From Pseudomonadota bacterium (lineage in GTDB: Bacteria; Pseudomonadota; Alphaproteobacteria; Acetobacterales; Acetobacteraceae), in contig JAKAZJ010000091.1 of assembly GCA_021826565.1 (NCBI GenBank), forward strand, positions 1 through 7,195: a DNA stretch of 7,195 bases, given 5' to 3'. The notes beneath the pieces are model-generated. The model saw nothing but the letters and a program-made list of their open reading frames with translations. It did no database searches and was not told the origin of the DNA. This document shows positions 1-6,765 of this stretch, one piece after another. Positions within the stretch are counted from its first letter, which is position 1, and each line of letters begins with the position of its first letter. Made by a program: the position numbers and the translations under genes.

Positions 1-251
1 CCAGCAAGGGGGCGGCAGGGGTGTCCGGCTCGGCGCTGGTGGTGCTGGCGGTTACCCTGGCCGCCAGCCACGCCGTGCCGGTGGCGGCGATCGCGCTGAT
101 CATCGGCATCCACCGGTTTCTGTCGGCGGCGTTTGTCTGCGTCAACATCATCGGCAACGCGGTGGCGACGCTGGTGGTGGCGCGGTGGGAAGGCGCGCTG
201 GACCGGGTGCGCCTGCGGCAGGCGCTGGAGGACGGGGCGGGGGCGGGGTGA
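1..251 (+). CDS. Dicarboxylate/amino acid:cation symporter (DAACS, DctA/GltP-like), C-terminal fragment
   Basis: Only the last 83 codons are present; the frame begins at base 3 and stops with TGA at 249-251. The fragment starts with [11 protein letters not shown], the hairpin HP2 signature of the SLC1/DAACS family, followed by a hydrophobic stretch and the TM8 segment [20 protein letters not shown], then [10 protein letters not shown] and a charged tail. Family members are inner-membrane trimers that move C4-dicarboxylates, glutamate/aspartate or neutral amino acids with H+ or Na+. The conserved Asn of TM8 is present (144-146). The Arg that binds the substrate side-chain carboxylate in GltPh and DctA is Phe here (132-134), and the Asp of the GIDRF motif is His (111-113). 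A classical dicarboxylate role is therefore doubtful, and I give no gene symbol. GTG at 21 is an internal Val codon, not the start. Confidence 0.9.
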   Translation, partial: SKGAAGVSGSALVVLAVTLAASHAVPVAAIALIIGIHRFLSAAFVCVNIIGNAVATLVVARWEGALDRVRLRQALEDGAGAG

Positions 252-268
252 GCGGGGGGCCAACCTCG

Positions 269-297
269 TTGACAGGCGCGGCGCGACACGCGATGCC
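269..297 (+). promoter_or_regulatory. Possible sigma-70 type promoter upstream of the lipoprotein gene
   Basis: The 85-base gap between the symporter stop and the lipoprotein start holds a perfect TTGACA at 269-274. At 16-18 bases spacing the only -10 candidates are poor (around GATGCC, 292-297). The -35 match stands out in such GC-rich DNA, but the weak -10 keeps this tentative. If real, it would give the lipoprotein-permease pair its own transcription start. I see no clear terminator hairpin for the symporter gene in this gap. Confidence 0.25.
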
Positions 298-325
298 GCT
301 ATCCCCGGGTCCAGCCCGCAGCCGC

Positions 326-330
326 AGGAG
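326..330 (+). promoter_or_regulatory. Ribosome binding site deciding a CTG start
   Basis: AGGAG lies six bases upstream of CTG 337. No ATG, GTG or TTG occurs in this frame between the end of the symporter gene and CTG 337. The next usable codon, GTG 367, lacks a purine-rich site and would cut the signal peptide too short. Confidence 0.5.
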
Positions 331-336
331 CCTCCG

Positions 337-765
337 CTGTCCTCCCTCCCCTCCCCGCGCCTGCTCGTGCCGCTGGCCCTGCTCGCGCTCGGCGGCTGCG
401 CGCTGATCGATCAGACGACGTTCTTCCCCGCACCGCCGCCACGCGCCACCCTGGACGCCCGCGCCAGGCGCCCCGCGCGCATCGATCCCCGCACGCCCCT
501 GTTGGTGATCGGCCCGGCCACGCCGCTCTCGGACTACCCCGCCTTGCTGCGCCTGGCGGTCCGCGCCGCGCAACGCCGCGACCCGGACGTGCGCTTCGAT
601 GTCACCGCCGTCGCCGCGCCCGGCCAGGCCGACGCCGCCACCGACCAGGCCGCCGCCGTGATGCGCGCGCTGGCCGAAGACGGCGTGTCGCGCCACCGCA
701 TCCTGCTGCGCGCGGTGCTGGACCCGGGCCGAAGCGGGCACCAGGTCCGGGTCTATGTCCGCTGA
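337..765 (+). CDS. Small predicted lipoprotein of unknown function
   Basis: The predicted protein has 142 residues. Its N-terminus, read from CTG 337, is a compact lipoprotein signal: a short basic segment (SPR), a hydrophobic core (LLVPLALLAL) and a lipobox LGGC with the lipidated Cys at about residue 21. The residue after Cys is Ala, which favours outer-membrane sorting. A Pro/Arg-rich linker follows, then a domain of about 90 residues (roughly 52-142) with alternating strands and helices, ending in RILLRAVLDPGR and QVRVYVR. From memory, this resembles uncharacterised periplasmic proteins of Acetobacteraceae that end in (H/R)VYVR, and its layout loosely recalls an OmpA-like fold; neither was checked by search. 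The 3' end overlaps the permease start by 11 bases, suggesting coupled translation. The coding frame is well supported; start and function are not. Confidence 0.7.
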   Translation: MSSLPSPRLLVPLALLALGGCALIDQTTFFPAPPPRATLDARARRPARIDPRTPLLVIGPATPLSDYPALLRLAVRAAQRRDPDVRFDVTAVAAPGQADAATDQAAAVMRALAEDGVSRHRILLRAVLDPGRSGHQVRVYVR

Positions 766-1681
766 TCAGGCCGCCGGCGCCCTGCCGCGCCGCTGGGCCG
801 CGGGTCGGACGGAGGGGCTGGCGATGCTCGCCGTCACCGCCTGCTCCTGGGGCTTCAACTGGCCGGTCTCCAAGTTCCTGCTGGGCGAATTGCCGCCGTT
901 CGAAATGCGCACGCTATGTTGCGGCGGCGGCGCGGCTTTCGCCTTCGCGCTCGCCGCCGCGCGTGGCGAGGCGCTGATCCCACCGCGCCACCAATGGGGC
1001 CGGCTGATCGCCTTCGCGCTGATGAACTACGGCGCGTTCACCATCCTGACCACGCTCGCGCTGTTCTGGCTGCCGGCGTCGGAGGCCGTGATCGTCACCT
1101 ACACCCTGCCGATCTGGGCCGGCGCGCTGGCCTGGCCGATGCTGGGTGAGCGTCCCACGCCCGCGCGCGTGGCCGCCATGGCGCTGGGCCTGGGCGGCGT
1201 CGCGTTGCTGGTCACCGGCCAGACCGCGGCGGCGCCGCAGCCCGGCGGCGCAAGCTGGACACCGCTGGCGGGGGTGTTGTGCGGCCTGACCGCGGCCTGG
1301 GTGTTTGCGCTGGGCACGGTGGTGGCCAAGCGCACACCGCTGGCGATGCCGCCGGTGGCGGGCGTGGCGTGGCAGGCGACGCTCGGGACCATCCCGGTCG
1401 CGCTGCTGATGCTGACCGAGCATCCGCGGCTCGGGACGATCACCGGGCTCGGGTGGGGCGCGATCGCCTATGTGGCGGTGCTGCCGATGACCGTTGCCTA
1501 TCTGACCTGGTTCCGCGCGCTACGGCTGCTGGCGGCGAACACCGCGGCAACCGGGGTGTTGTTGGCGCCGGCGATCGGGGTGTTCGCCTCGGCGCTGCTG
1601 CTGGGCGAAACGCTGGGCTGGCACCAGCTGGGCGCGCTGGGTGTGACGCTGGCCGGGGTCGCGCTGGCCGCCCGGGGCTAG
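755..1681 (+). CDS. EamA/DMT-family permease (RhaT/YdcZ-like drug/metabolite transporter)
   Basis: The 308-residue length is usual for ten-helix DMT permeases. Two EamA repeats are visible. The first runs from SWGFNWPVSK (31-40) to YTLPIWAGALAWPMLGE (116-132). The second runs from about residue 171 to LLAPAIGVFASALLLGE (269-285) and the final helix at about 290-306. The 'P..a....l.lGE' ending of each repeat is typical of the family. Such proteins export amino acids, metabolites or drugs across the inner membrane; nothing here shows the substrate. ATG 755 overlaps the lipoprotein gene by 11 bases and leaves room for a complete first helix. ATG 824 (residue 24) is an alternative with a better ribosome binding site. 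The TAG stop (1679-1681) is five bases from the converging ntrX stop. The link between lipoprotein and permease is inferred only from the overlap. Confidence 0.87.
   Translation: MSADQAAGALPRRWAAGRTEGLAMLAVTACSWGFNWPVSKFLLGELPPFEMRTLCCGGGAAFAFALAAARGEALIPPRHQWGRLIAFALMNYGAFTILTTLALFWLPASEAVIVTYTLPIWAGALAWPMLGERPTPARVAAMALGLGGVALLVTGQTAAAPQPGGASWTPLAGVLCGLTAAWVFALGTVVAKRTPLAMPPVAGVAWQATLGTIPVALLMLTEHPRLGTITGLGWGAIAYVAVLPMTVAYLTWFRALRLLAANTAATGVLLAPAIGVFASALLLGETLGWHQLGALGVTLAGVALAARG
811..815 (+). promoter_or_regulatory. GGAGG motif before an alternative permease start
   Basis: GGAGG lies eight bases upstream of ATG 824, which is in frame with the permease and is its residue 24. ATG 755 has no comparable site, though it may be reached by coupling from the lipoprotein gene. 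Starting at 824 would leave only seven residues before the WG of the first helix, fewer than usual in the family, so I keep 755 as the main start. Confidence 0.3.
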
Positions 1682-1686
1682 CGCGC

Positions 1687-3075
1687 CTACCGATCCTCGC
1701 TGGTCACGCCAAGCTGTTTCAGCTTCCGGTGCAGCGCGCTGCGTTCCATCCCCACGAACTGCGCGGTGCGGCTGATATTGCCGCCGAAGCGCAACAGCTG
1801 CGCGTGCAGATACTTGCTTTCGAACAGATCCCGCGCCTCCCGCAGCGGCAGCGCCATCACATCGGCCCCGGGATCGGTCGCCAGCAGCGACGGCGCGCCT
1901 TCCGCCAGCTCCGGCGGCAGCATGTCGGGGCGGATCGGGTCCGCCACGCCACCCGGGGCCATGATCAGCAGCCAGTCCACCAGGTTGCGCAACTGGCGCA
2001 CATTTCCCGGCCAATCATAGGCCTGCAACGCGGTCATCGCATCGGCCGAGATGTCGCGCCGCGCCATCCCCGACAGCTCCGCCGAGCGCGTCATGAACCA
2101 ATCCGCCAGCACCTGGATGTCCTCGCGCCGTTCGCGCAACGCCGGCAGGCGCAGCGGCACCACCGCCAGGCGATAATAGAGATCCTCGCGGAATCGCCCG
2201 GCCGCGATCTCGGCCGCCAGATCGCGGGAGGTCGCGGCCAGGACGCGCACATCGACGCGCACCCGCGCCGAGCCGCCCAGCCGCTCGAACGCCTGATCCT
2301 GCAACACGCGCACGATCTTGGCCTGGGTCTCGGTCGGCATGTCCGAGACCTCGTCCAGAAGCAGCGTGCCGCCATGGGCGCGTTCCAGCACGCCGGCGCG
2401 GCGCGGATGGGCCAGCGGATCGGCTCCGGCCTCGATCCCGAACAATTCTTCCTCGAAACGGGATGGCGCCAGGGTCGCGCAGTTCAGCACCACGAACGGC
2501 GTGCCGGCGCGGCGCGAGCGGGCGTGGATCATCCGCGCCGCCACTTCCTTGCCCGATCCCGCCGGGCCTTGGATCAGCACGCGTGAGCCGGTGGGCGCCA
2601 CGCGCTCGATCTGTCCGCGCACCGCGCCGATCGCCTGGCTGGTTCCGGTCAGCTGGGTCTCGGGGCCGGCGCGCAGGCGCAGTTCGGCGTTCTCGCGCGC
2701 CAGCCGCGCCGCTTCCAACGCGCGGCGGACCAGCAGCAGCAGGCGGTCGGAATCGAACGGCTTCTGGATGAAATCATAGGCGCCGTGCTGGATCGCCTGC
2801 ACCGCCATCTCGATCGTGCCGTGACCCGAGATCATTATCACGGGAATCTGCGGGTCTTCCCGATGCAGCGCGCCGAGGATGCCCAGCCCGTCCATGTTGG
2901 AGCCTTGCAACCACACATCCAGGATCGCGAGCGCGGGACGGCGGGCGCGGAACGCGGCCAGCGCGGCCTCGGCATCGCCCGCGCCACGGGTCTCGTACCC
3001 TTCGTCGCGCAACACGCCTTCGATCAGCAGCCGGATGTCGGGCTCGTCATCGACGATCAGGATGTCATCCGCCAT
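1687..3075 (-). CDS. ntrX: NtrX, NtrC-family response regulator
   Basis: The 462-residue protein is the DNA-binding partner of NtrY. The receiver domain (about 1-120) has acidic D9/D10, phospho-acceptor D53, switch S83 and K105. The AAA+ domain (about 142-370) has Walker A GPAGSGKE (170-177), Walker B LLLDE (D241/E242), sensor I ATSRD (281-285) and an arginine-rich GRFREDLYYRL segment (293-303). A Fis-type helix-turn-helix (about 433-455, NISRTAQFVGMERSALHRKL) ends the protein. Where NtrC has GAFTGA, this protein has GADPLA (217-222), so sigma-54 activation is unlikely. Loss of GAFTGA is known in alphaproteobacterial NtrX. The family is linked to nitrogen metabolism, redox/oxygen response and envelope control. 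ATG 3075 lies within the end of ntrY (11-base overlap). No hfq follows; a convergent permease gene does. Confidence 0.96.
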   Translation of the reverse strand: MADDILIVDDEPDIRLLIEGVLRDEGYETRGAGDAEAALAAFRARRPALAILDVWLQGSNMDGLGILGALHREDPQIPVIMISGHGTIEMAVQAIQHGAYDFIQKPFDSDRLLLLVRRALEAARLARENAELRLRAGPETQLTGTSQAIGAVRGQIERVAPTGSRVLIQGPAGSGKEVAARMIHARSRRAGTPFVVLNCATLAPSRFEEELFGIEAGADPLAHPRRAGVLERAHGGTLLLDEVSDMPTETQAKIVRVLQDQAFERLGGSARVRVDVRVLAATSRDLAAEIAAGRFREDLYYRLAVVPLRLPALRERREDIQVLADWFMTRSAELSGMARRDISADAMTALQAYDWPGNVRQLRNLVDWLLIMAPGGVADPIRPDMLPPELAEGAPSLLATDPGADVMALPLREARDLFESKYLHAQLLRFGGNISRTAQFVGMERSALHRKLKQLGVTSEDR

Positions 3076-5311
3076 GTTGCCCCCCCGCCGGCAGGATCAG
3101 GCTTGCGATCGCCCCGTGACCATCGGGCCGGTCTTCCAGCAACACGCGGCCGCCATGGTCTTCCATGATCTTCTTCACGATCGCAAGCCCGAGTCCCGTG
3201 CCTTTCGGCTTATGGGTCACGTAGGGTTCGGTCAAACGTGCGCGATCTTCCTGCGGCAGACCGACGCCGTCATCGGTGACGGCGATGCGGATCTCGCCAT
3301 CGGCCGCGGTCACGGCAACCGCGATCGCCCCTTCCGGCTCCCCCTCGGCGCGCGGACGCATCGCCACCGCGTCGGCGGCGTTGGCAAGCAGGTTGGACAG
3401 CGCCTGGCGCAGCATCCGCCGGTCCGCCGGCGCCACCGGGCCTTGTTCGGGAATCTCGCTGGTCCAGCGAATGCGCGGACGCGCGGTGCGTTGCAGCACC
3501 AGCGCCTCGCGCGCGATGCGGCCGATATCCTCGGGCTTGATCACCGGCTGCGGCATCCGCGCGAACGCCGAGAACTCATCCACCATCCGACCGATATCGC
3601 CGACATGACGCACGATCGTGTCGGCGCATTGCGCGAAGGTCTCGGGGTCCGAGGTGATCTCGCGCGTGAAGCGGCGCTTCAGCCGTTCCGCGGCGAGCTG
3701 GATCGGGGTCAGCGGATTCTTGATCTCGTGCGCGATACGCCGCGCCACATCGGCCCACGCCGCCTTACGCTGCGCGGCCTGCAATGCGGTGATGTCGTCG
3801 AAGGTGACCACGAACCCCTCGGCGCGTTCGCCGGAGAAATCGGCGCCGATGCGGACCAGCAACGTCCGCCGCTGCGCCGGCGCACCAAGTTCCACCTCCG
3901 CCACCTGGCTGCGGTCCGGCGCGACCAGAGCCGCCGCCAGCAGCGCGGCAAACTCGGGCACCACTTCCGGCAACGGACGGCCAACGGCGGCCAGCAGATC
4001 GATCCCCAGCAGCTGCTCGGCGGCGCGGTTCGGCAGTTCGATCCGGCCACCCGGATCGAGCCCGATCACCCCGGCCGATACACCCGACAGCACCGTCTCG
4101 GTGAAGCGGCGGCGCTCGTCGATCTGGCGATATGCCGCCATCAGCTCGGCACGTTGCGCCGCCAGCTGTCCGGTCATGCGATTGAACGCGCGCGACAGGC
4201 CGGCGATTTCGTCGTCGGTGCGCTTCTCCGGCACGCGGACCGCCAGATCGCCCTGACGCACCCGTTCCGCGGCCAGGATCAGCCACCCGATCGGGCGGGC
4301 AATCTGGTTCGCCATCACCAGCCCGATCAGCACCGCCGCCGACAGGACCAGCAGGGCCACCATGGCGAAGATCCACGCGAACGCGATCTGCAACCAGCCG
4401 CGATTGGCGTCCAGCCGCTTGTATTCCGCCACCGCCTGCTCGGTGCGCTGCATGTAGTGCAGGATCTGCGGGTCCACCGGCCGGCCGATCATCAACACCA
4501 TCTGCGGCGTCGCGTTCAGCGTCACCAGCGCGCGCACGCGTGAGCCGTCACGCGAATCCAGCACCACCGCCCCGCCGCGCAGCGCCTGCGCGATCGCCCA
4601 GCGCGGCGGCGGCGAGACGCCGAGCCCGCCGAACAACCCGGCCGAGGCCTCCACCTGTTCCGAAGCGGCATCGTAGATCACCGCCTCGGTCAGGCCGCGC
4701 AGCGTCGTCTGCACCGCCAGCGCGCGCGCGAAATCGCGCGGCTCCAGCGACAATAACGGGCCGGAGCGGTTGATGTCAGCCGCCATCTCCAGCGCCACGG
4801 CGCGGATGTTGTCGCGGTGTTCGGCCAGATAGCCGCGGGCAACCTGCAACGATTCGGTCACCGCGGTGCGCACCGGATCGTTGAACCAGGCCTGGATGCC
4901 GGAATGAAAGAACGCGACCGCGAAGCCGGCCACCAGGATCGAAGGCGCCACCGCGACGCCCGAGAACAGCAGCACCAGCCGCACATGCAGCCGCGATCCG
5001 GCCGCGCCGCGCCGGCGTTCCGTCACCACCCGGGTCAGCCGTCCGGCCAACACCAGGCCGAGCAGCAGCAGCACCGACAGATTGGCCCATACCAGGCCGA
5101 CGCCGATGCCGGGATCGGCCGCGACCGGCGCCGCGCCGGCCAGCACCACAAACGTGGCGATCCCGGTCGCCAGCGCCGCGATCACCAGGAACGCGGTGGT
5201 CGCCTTGCCCAGCAGCAGCGAGGAGACACGCCGCCCGCTCCGCGGTTCCTCGGCCGGGGTCGCTTGCGGCTCCGGCGAAGCAAGTGCCGCCGGCGGCGGC
5301 AGCTGGTTCAC
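3065..5311 (-). CDS. ntrY: NtrY, membrane-bound sensor histidine kinase
   Basis: The 748-residue length matches NtrY. A Pro-rich cytoplasmic N-terminus precedes three close membrane helices (about 37-60, 71-95 and 109-134), an extracytoplasmic sensor region (about 135-305) and a fourth helix (306-333). Next come a HAMP linker (about 334-386, with [10 protein letters not shown]), a PAS domain (about 404-510), a HisKA domain with phospho-acceptor H528 in [12 protein letters not shown], and a HATPase_c domain. The ATPase shows the N box (N640 to N644, [11 protein letters not shown]), G1 (DDGVG, 680-684) and G2 ([12 protein letters not shown], 704-715), so the kinase looks intact. It should phosphorylate NtrX and may cross-talk with NtrC. 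The start is GTG 5311, which shares GTGA with the ntrC stop and has a G5 motif five bases upstream. The last codons overlap ntrX. Confidence 0.96.
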   Translation of the reverse strand: MNQLPPPAALASPEPQATPAEEPRSGRRVSSLLLGKATTAFLVIAALATGIATFVVLAGAAPVAADPGIGVGLVWANLSVLLLLGLVLAGRLTRVVTERRRGAAGSRLHVRLVLLFSGVAVAPSILVAGFAVAFFHSGIQAWFNDPVRTAVTESLQVARGYLAEHRDNIRAVALEMAADINRSGPLLSLEPRDFARALAVQTTLRGLTEAVIYDAASEQVEASAGLFGGLGVSPPPRWAIAQALRGGAVVLDSRDGSRVRALVTLNATPQMVLMIGRPVDPQILHYMQRTEQAVAEYKRLDANRGWLQIAFAWIFAMVALLVLSAAVLIGLVMANQIARPIGWLILAAERVRQGDLAVRVPEKRTDDEIAGLSRAFNRMTGQLAAQRAELMAAYRQIDERRRFTETVLSGVSAGVIGLDPGGRIELPNRAAEQLLGIDLLAAVGRPLPEVVPEFAALLAAALVAPDRSQVAEVELGAPAQRRTLLVRIGADFSGERAEGFVVTFDDITALQAAQRKAAWADVARRIAHEIKNPLTPIQLAAERLKRRFTREITSDPETFAQCADTIVRHVGDIGRMVDEFSAFARMPQPVIKPEDIGRIAREALVLQRTARPRIRWTSEIPEQGPVAPADRRMLRQALSNLLANAADAVAMRPRAEGEPEGAIAVAVTAADGEIRIAVTDDGVGLPQEDRARLTEPYVTHKPKGTGLGLAIVKKIMEDHGGRVLLEDRPDGHGAIASLILPAGGQHGG
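3080..3086 (-). promoter_or_regulatory. ntrX ribosome binding site formed by a G7 tract
   Basis: On the coding strand seven consecutive G residues lie four bases (CAAC) upstream of the ntrX ATG. The tract also encodes part of Ala-Gly-Gly near the NtrY C-terminus. No other purine-rich motif is available close to this start, so the G tract probably recruits ribosomes, helped by coupling from ntrY. As a homopolymer it is also a possible slippage site. Confidence 0.45.
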
Positions 5312-6753
5312 ATCAGCCCCCGCACCACCGGGATTTCCAGGTCGCGAATCTTCTTGCGCAAGGTATTGCGGTTCAGCCCCAGCATCGCCGCGGCTTTGAT
5401 CTGGTTCCCGCGCGTCGCGGCAAGCGTCAGCCGGATCAGCGGGCGCTCCACCTCCGCGATGACGCGATCGTAGATATCGGTCAGGCCGGCGCCGCCGTCA
5501 TGGGCGGACAGGAATGCGCGGATATGGCGCTCCACCGCGCCCGCCAACGGCTCCGGCCCATCGCCGGCAGCAGGTTCCGGGGCCGGCGCGGCCTCGGCCA
5601 ATTCGGTGTCGATCGCCTCGGCGCCGATGGTTTCGGCCGGATGCAACGCCGCCAGGCGCCGCATCAGGTTTTCCAGTTCGCGCACATTCCCCGGCCAGGG
5701 ATGGCGTTTCATCCGTTCGATCGCCGCCGCGTCCAGCGCTTTCGTGGCCAGCCCGTCGGCGCGCGCGCGCTCCAGGAAATGCCGCGCCAGGGGGGGGATG
5801 TCCTCCACCCGCTCACGCAGCGGCGGCAGCCGGATCGGCACCACGTTCAGGCGGTAGAACAGATCCTCGCGAAACAGCCCGCTGCGGATCGCGGCGCGCA
5901 GGTCGCGATGCGTGGCGGCGATGATCCGCACATTGGCCTTGATCGGCTGGCGCCCGCCGACCGAGGTGAATTCGCCTTCCTGCAGCACGCGCAGCAGGCG
6001 GGTCTGCGCCTCGGGCGGCATGTCGCCGATTTCGTCCAGGAACAACGTGCCGCCGCTGGCCTGTTCGAATCTCCCCGGGGTGCGGGCCAGCGCGCCGGTG
6101 AACGCACCGCGCTCATGGCCGAACAATTCGCTCTCGATCAGTTCGCGCGGAATCGCCGCCATGTTGACGGCGACGAACGGGCCGGCGCGGCGCTTGCCGT
6201 AATCATGCAGCGCGCGCGCGACCAGTTCCTTGCCGGTGCCGGACTCGCCGTTGATCATCACGGTCAGATCGGCGGTCGTGAGGCGCGCGATGGTGCGATA
6301 GATCTCCTGCATCGCCGGGGAGCGGCCGATCAGCGGCAGGCGTTCGTCGGCATCGCGCGGCTCGGGTTCGACCTCGACCACCGGGACCGAGACCGCGAGC
6401 GCGCGGCCGACCACGCTCAGCAATTCGTCCAGATCGAACGGCTTCGGCAGATACTCGAACGCGCCCCGCTGCGCCGCCTTGACCGCGGTGATCAGGGTCG
6501 ATTGCGCGCTCATGACCACCACCCGCAGATCGGGACGGATGCGGCGGATGCGCGGGATCAGATCCAGCCCGTTCGCGTCCGGCATCACCACGTCGGTGAT
6601 GACCAGATCCCCCTCCCCGTCCTCCACCCAGCGCCATAGCGTCGCCGCGTGACCGGTGGAGCGCACCTGATAGCCCGCGCGGCCCAGCGCCTGGGTCAGC
6701 ACAGTCCGGATCGAGCGGTCGTCATCGGCCACCAATACCGTGGGCGGGGTCAT
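5308..6753 (-). CDS. ntrC: NtrC, sigma-54-dependent nitrogen response regulator
   Basis: The protein has 481 residues, as expected. The receiver domain (about 1-120) has D10/D11, phospho-acceptor D54, switch S82 and K104. The AAA+ domain (about 140-370) has Walker A GESGTGKE (169-176), an intact GAFTGA loop (216-221) that contacts sigma-54, Walker B LFLDE (D240/E241) and [12 protein letters not shown] (291-302). An Ala/Pro-rich linker (about 386-402) leads to a Fis-type helix-turn-helix (450-472, [20 protein letters not shown]). When phosphorylated by NtrB under nitrogen limitation it should form a ring and open sigma-54 promoters such as those of glnA, glnK/amtB and nitrogen-uptake genes; these targets are family knowledge and none lies in this window. 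ATG 6753 follows AGGA at seven bases. The stop overlaps ntrY by four bases. An uninterrupted C8 tract lies within the AAA+ domain (5790-5797). Confidence 0.97.
   Translation of the reverse strand: MTPPTVLVADDDRSIRTVLTQALGRAGYQVRSTGHAATLWRWVEDGEGDLVITDVVMPDANGLDLIPRIRRIRPDLRVVVMSAQSTLITAVKAAQRGAFEYLPKPFDLDELLSVVGRALAVSVPVVEVEPEPRDADERLPLIGRSPAMQEIYRTIARLTTADLTVMINGESGTGKELVARALHDYGKRRAGPFVAVNMAAIPRELIESELFGHERGAFTGALARTPGRFEQASGGTLFLDEIGDMPPEAQTRLLRVLQEGEFTSVGGRQPIKANVRIIAATHRDLRAAIRSGLFREDLFYRLNVVPIRLPPLRERVEDIPPLARHFLERARADGLATKALDAAAIERMKRHPWPGNVRELENLMRRLAALHPAETIGAEAIDTELAEAAPAPEPAAGDGPEPLAGAVERHIRAFLSAHDGGAGLTDIYDRVIAEVERPLIRLTLAATRGNQIKAAAMLGLNRNTLRKKIRDLEIPVVRGLM
5317..5321 (-). promoter_or_regulatory. 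ntrY ribosome binding site
   Basis: A GGGGG motif lies five bases (CTGAT) upstream of the ntrY GTG start, inside the last codons of ntrC. It supports the GTG at 5311. Together with the shared GTGA it points to termination-reinitiation coupling between ntrC and ntrY. Confidence 0.45.
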
Positions 6754-6760
6754 CGCAATT

Positions 6761-6765
6761 TCCTC
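6761..6765 (-). promoter_or_regulatory. ntrC ribosome binding site overlapping the ntrB stop
   Basis: The coding strand reads TGAGGAAATTGCG then ATG. The TGA is the ntrB stop and GAGGA is the ribosome binding site, with seven bases to the ntrC start. A ribosome ending on ntrB would cover this site, so ntrC is probably translated in step with ntrB. Confidence 0.65.

Noticed and set aside
133..336. N-terminal extension of the lipoprotein frame back to TTG 133
   Set aside because: It would overlap the symporter gene by over 100 bases and read Arg/Trp/Gly-rich nonsense, hiding the lipoprotein signal.
148..741. Minus-strand open frame of 197 codons antisense to the lipoprotein gene
   Set aside because: It has low-complexity Ala/Gly/Pro/Arg composition, whereas the plus-strand frame has a clear lipoprotein signal.
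1619..1624. TGGCAC as the -24 element of a sigma-54 promoter
   Set aside because: No GC-containing -12 element of the TTGC type occurs at the required spacing, and it lies within the permease coding region.
1617..1628. Inverted repeat GCTGG-CA-CCAGC near the permease end, as a terminator
   Set aside because: The stem is five base pairs with a two-base loop and no T tract, and it lies inside conserved coding sequence.
1279..2586. Long plus-strand open frame of 435 codons across the permease 3' end and ntrX
   Set aside because: It is His/Arg/Gln-rich, resembles no family I know, and lies mostly antisense to a clearly real ntrX. It is the usual shadow of GC-rich codon bias.
2879..4543. Plus-strand open frame of 554 codons antisense to ntrY
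   Set aside because: It is full of Arg, His and Gln without motifs and mirrors the well-supported NtrY kinase; I see no ribosome binding site or domain.
5284..6639. Plus-strand open frame of 451 codons antisense to ntrC
   Set aside because: It has the same shadow composition, and every motif of NtrC is intact on the other strand.
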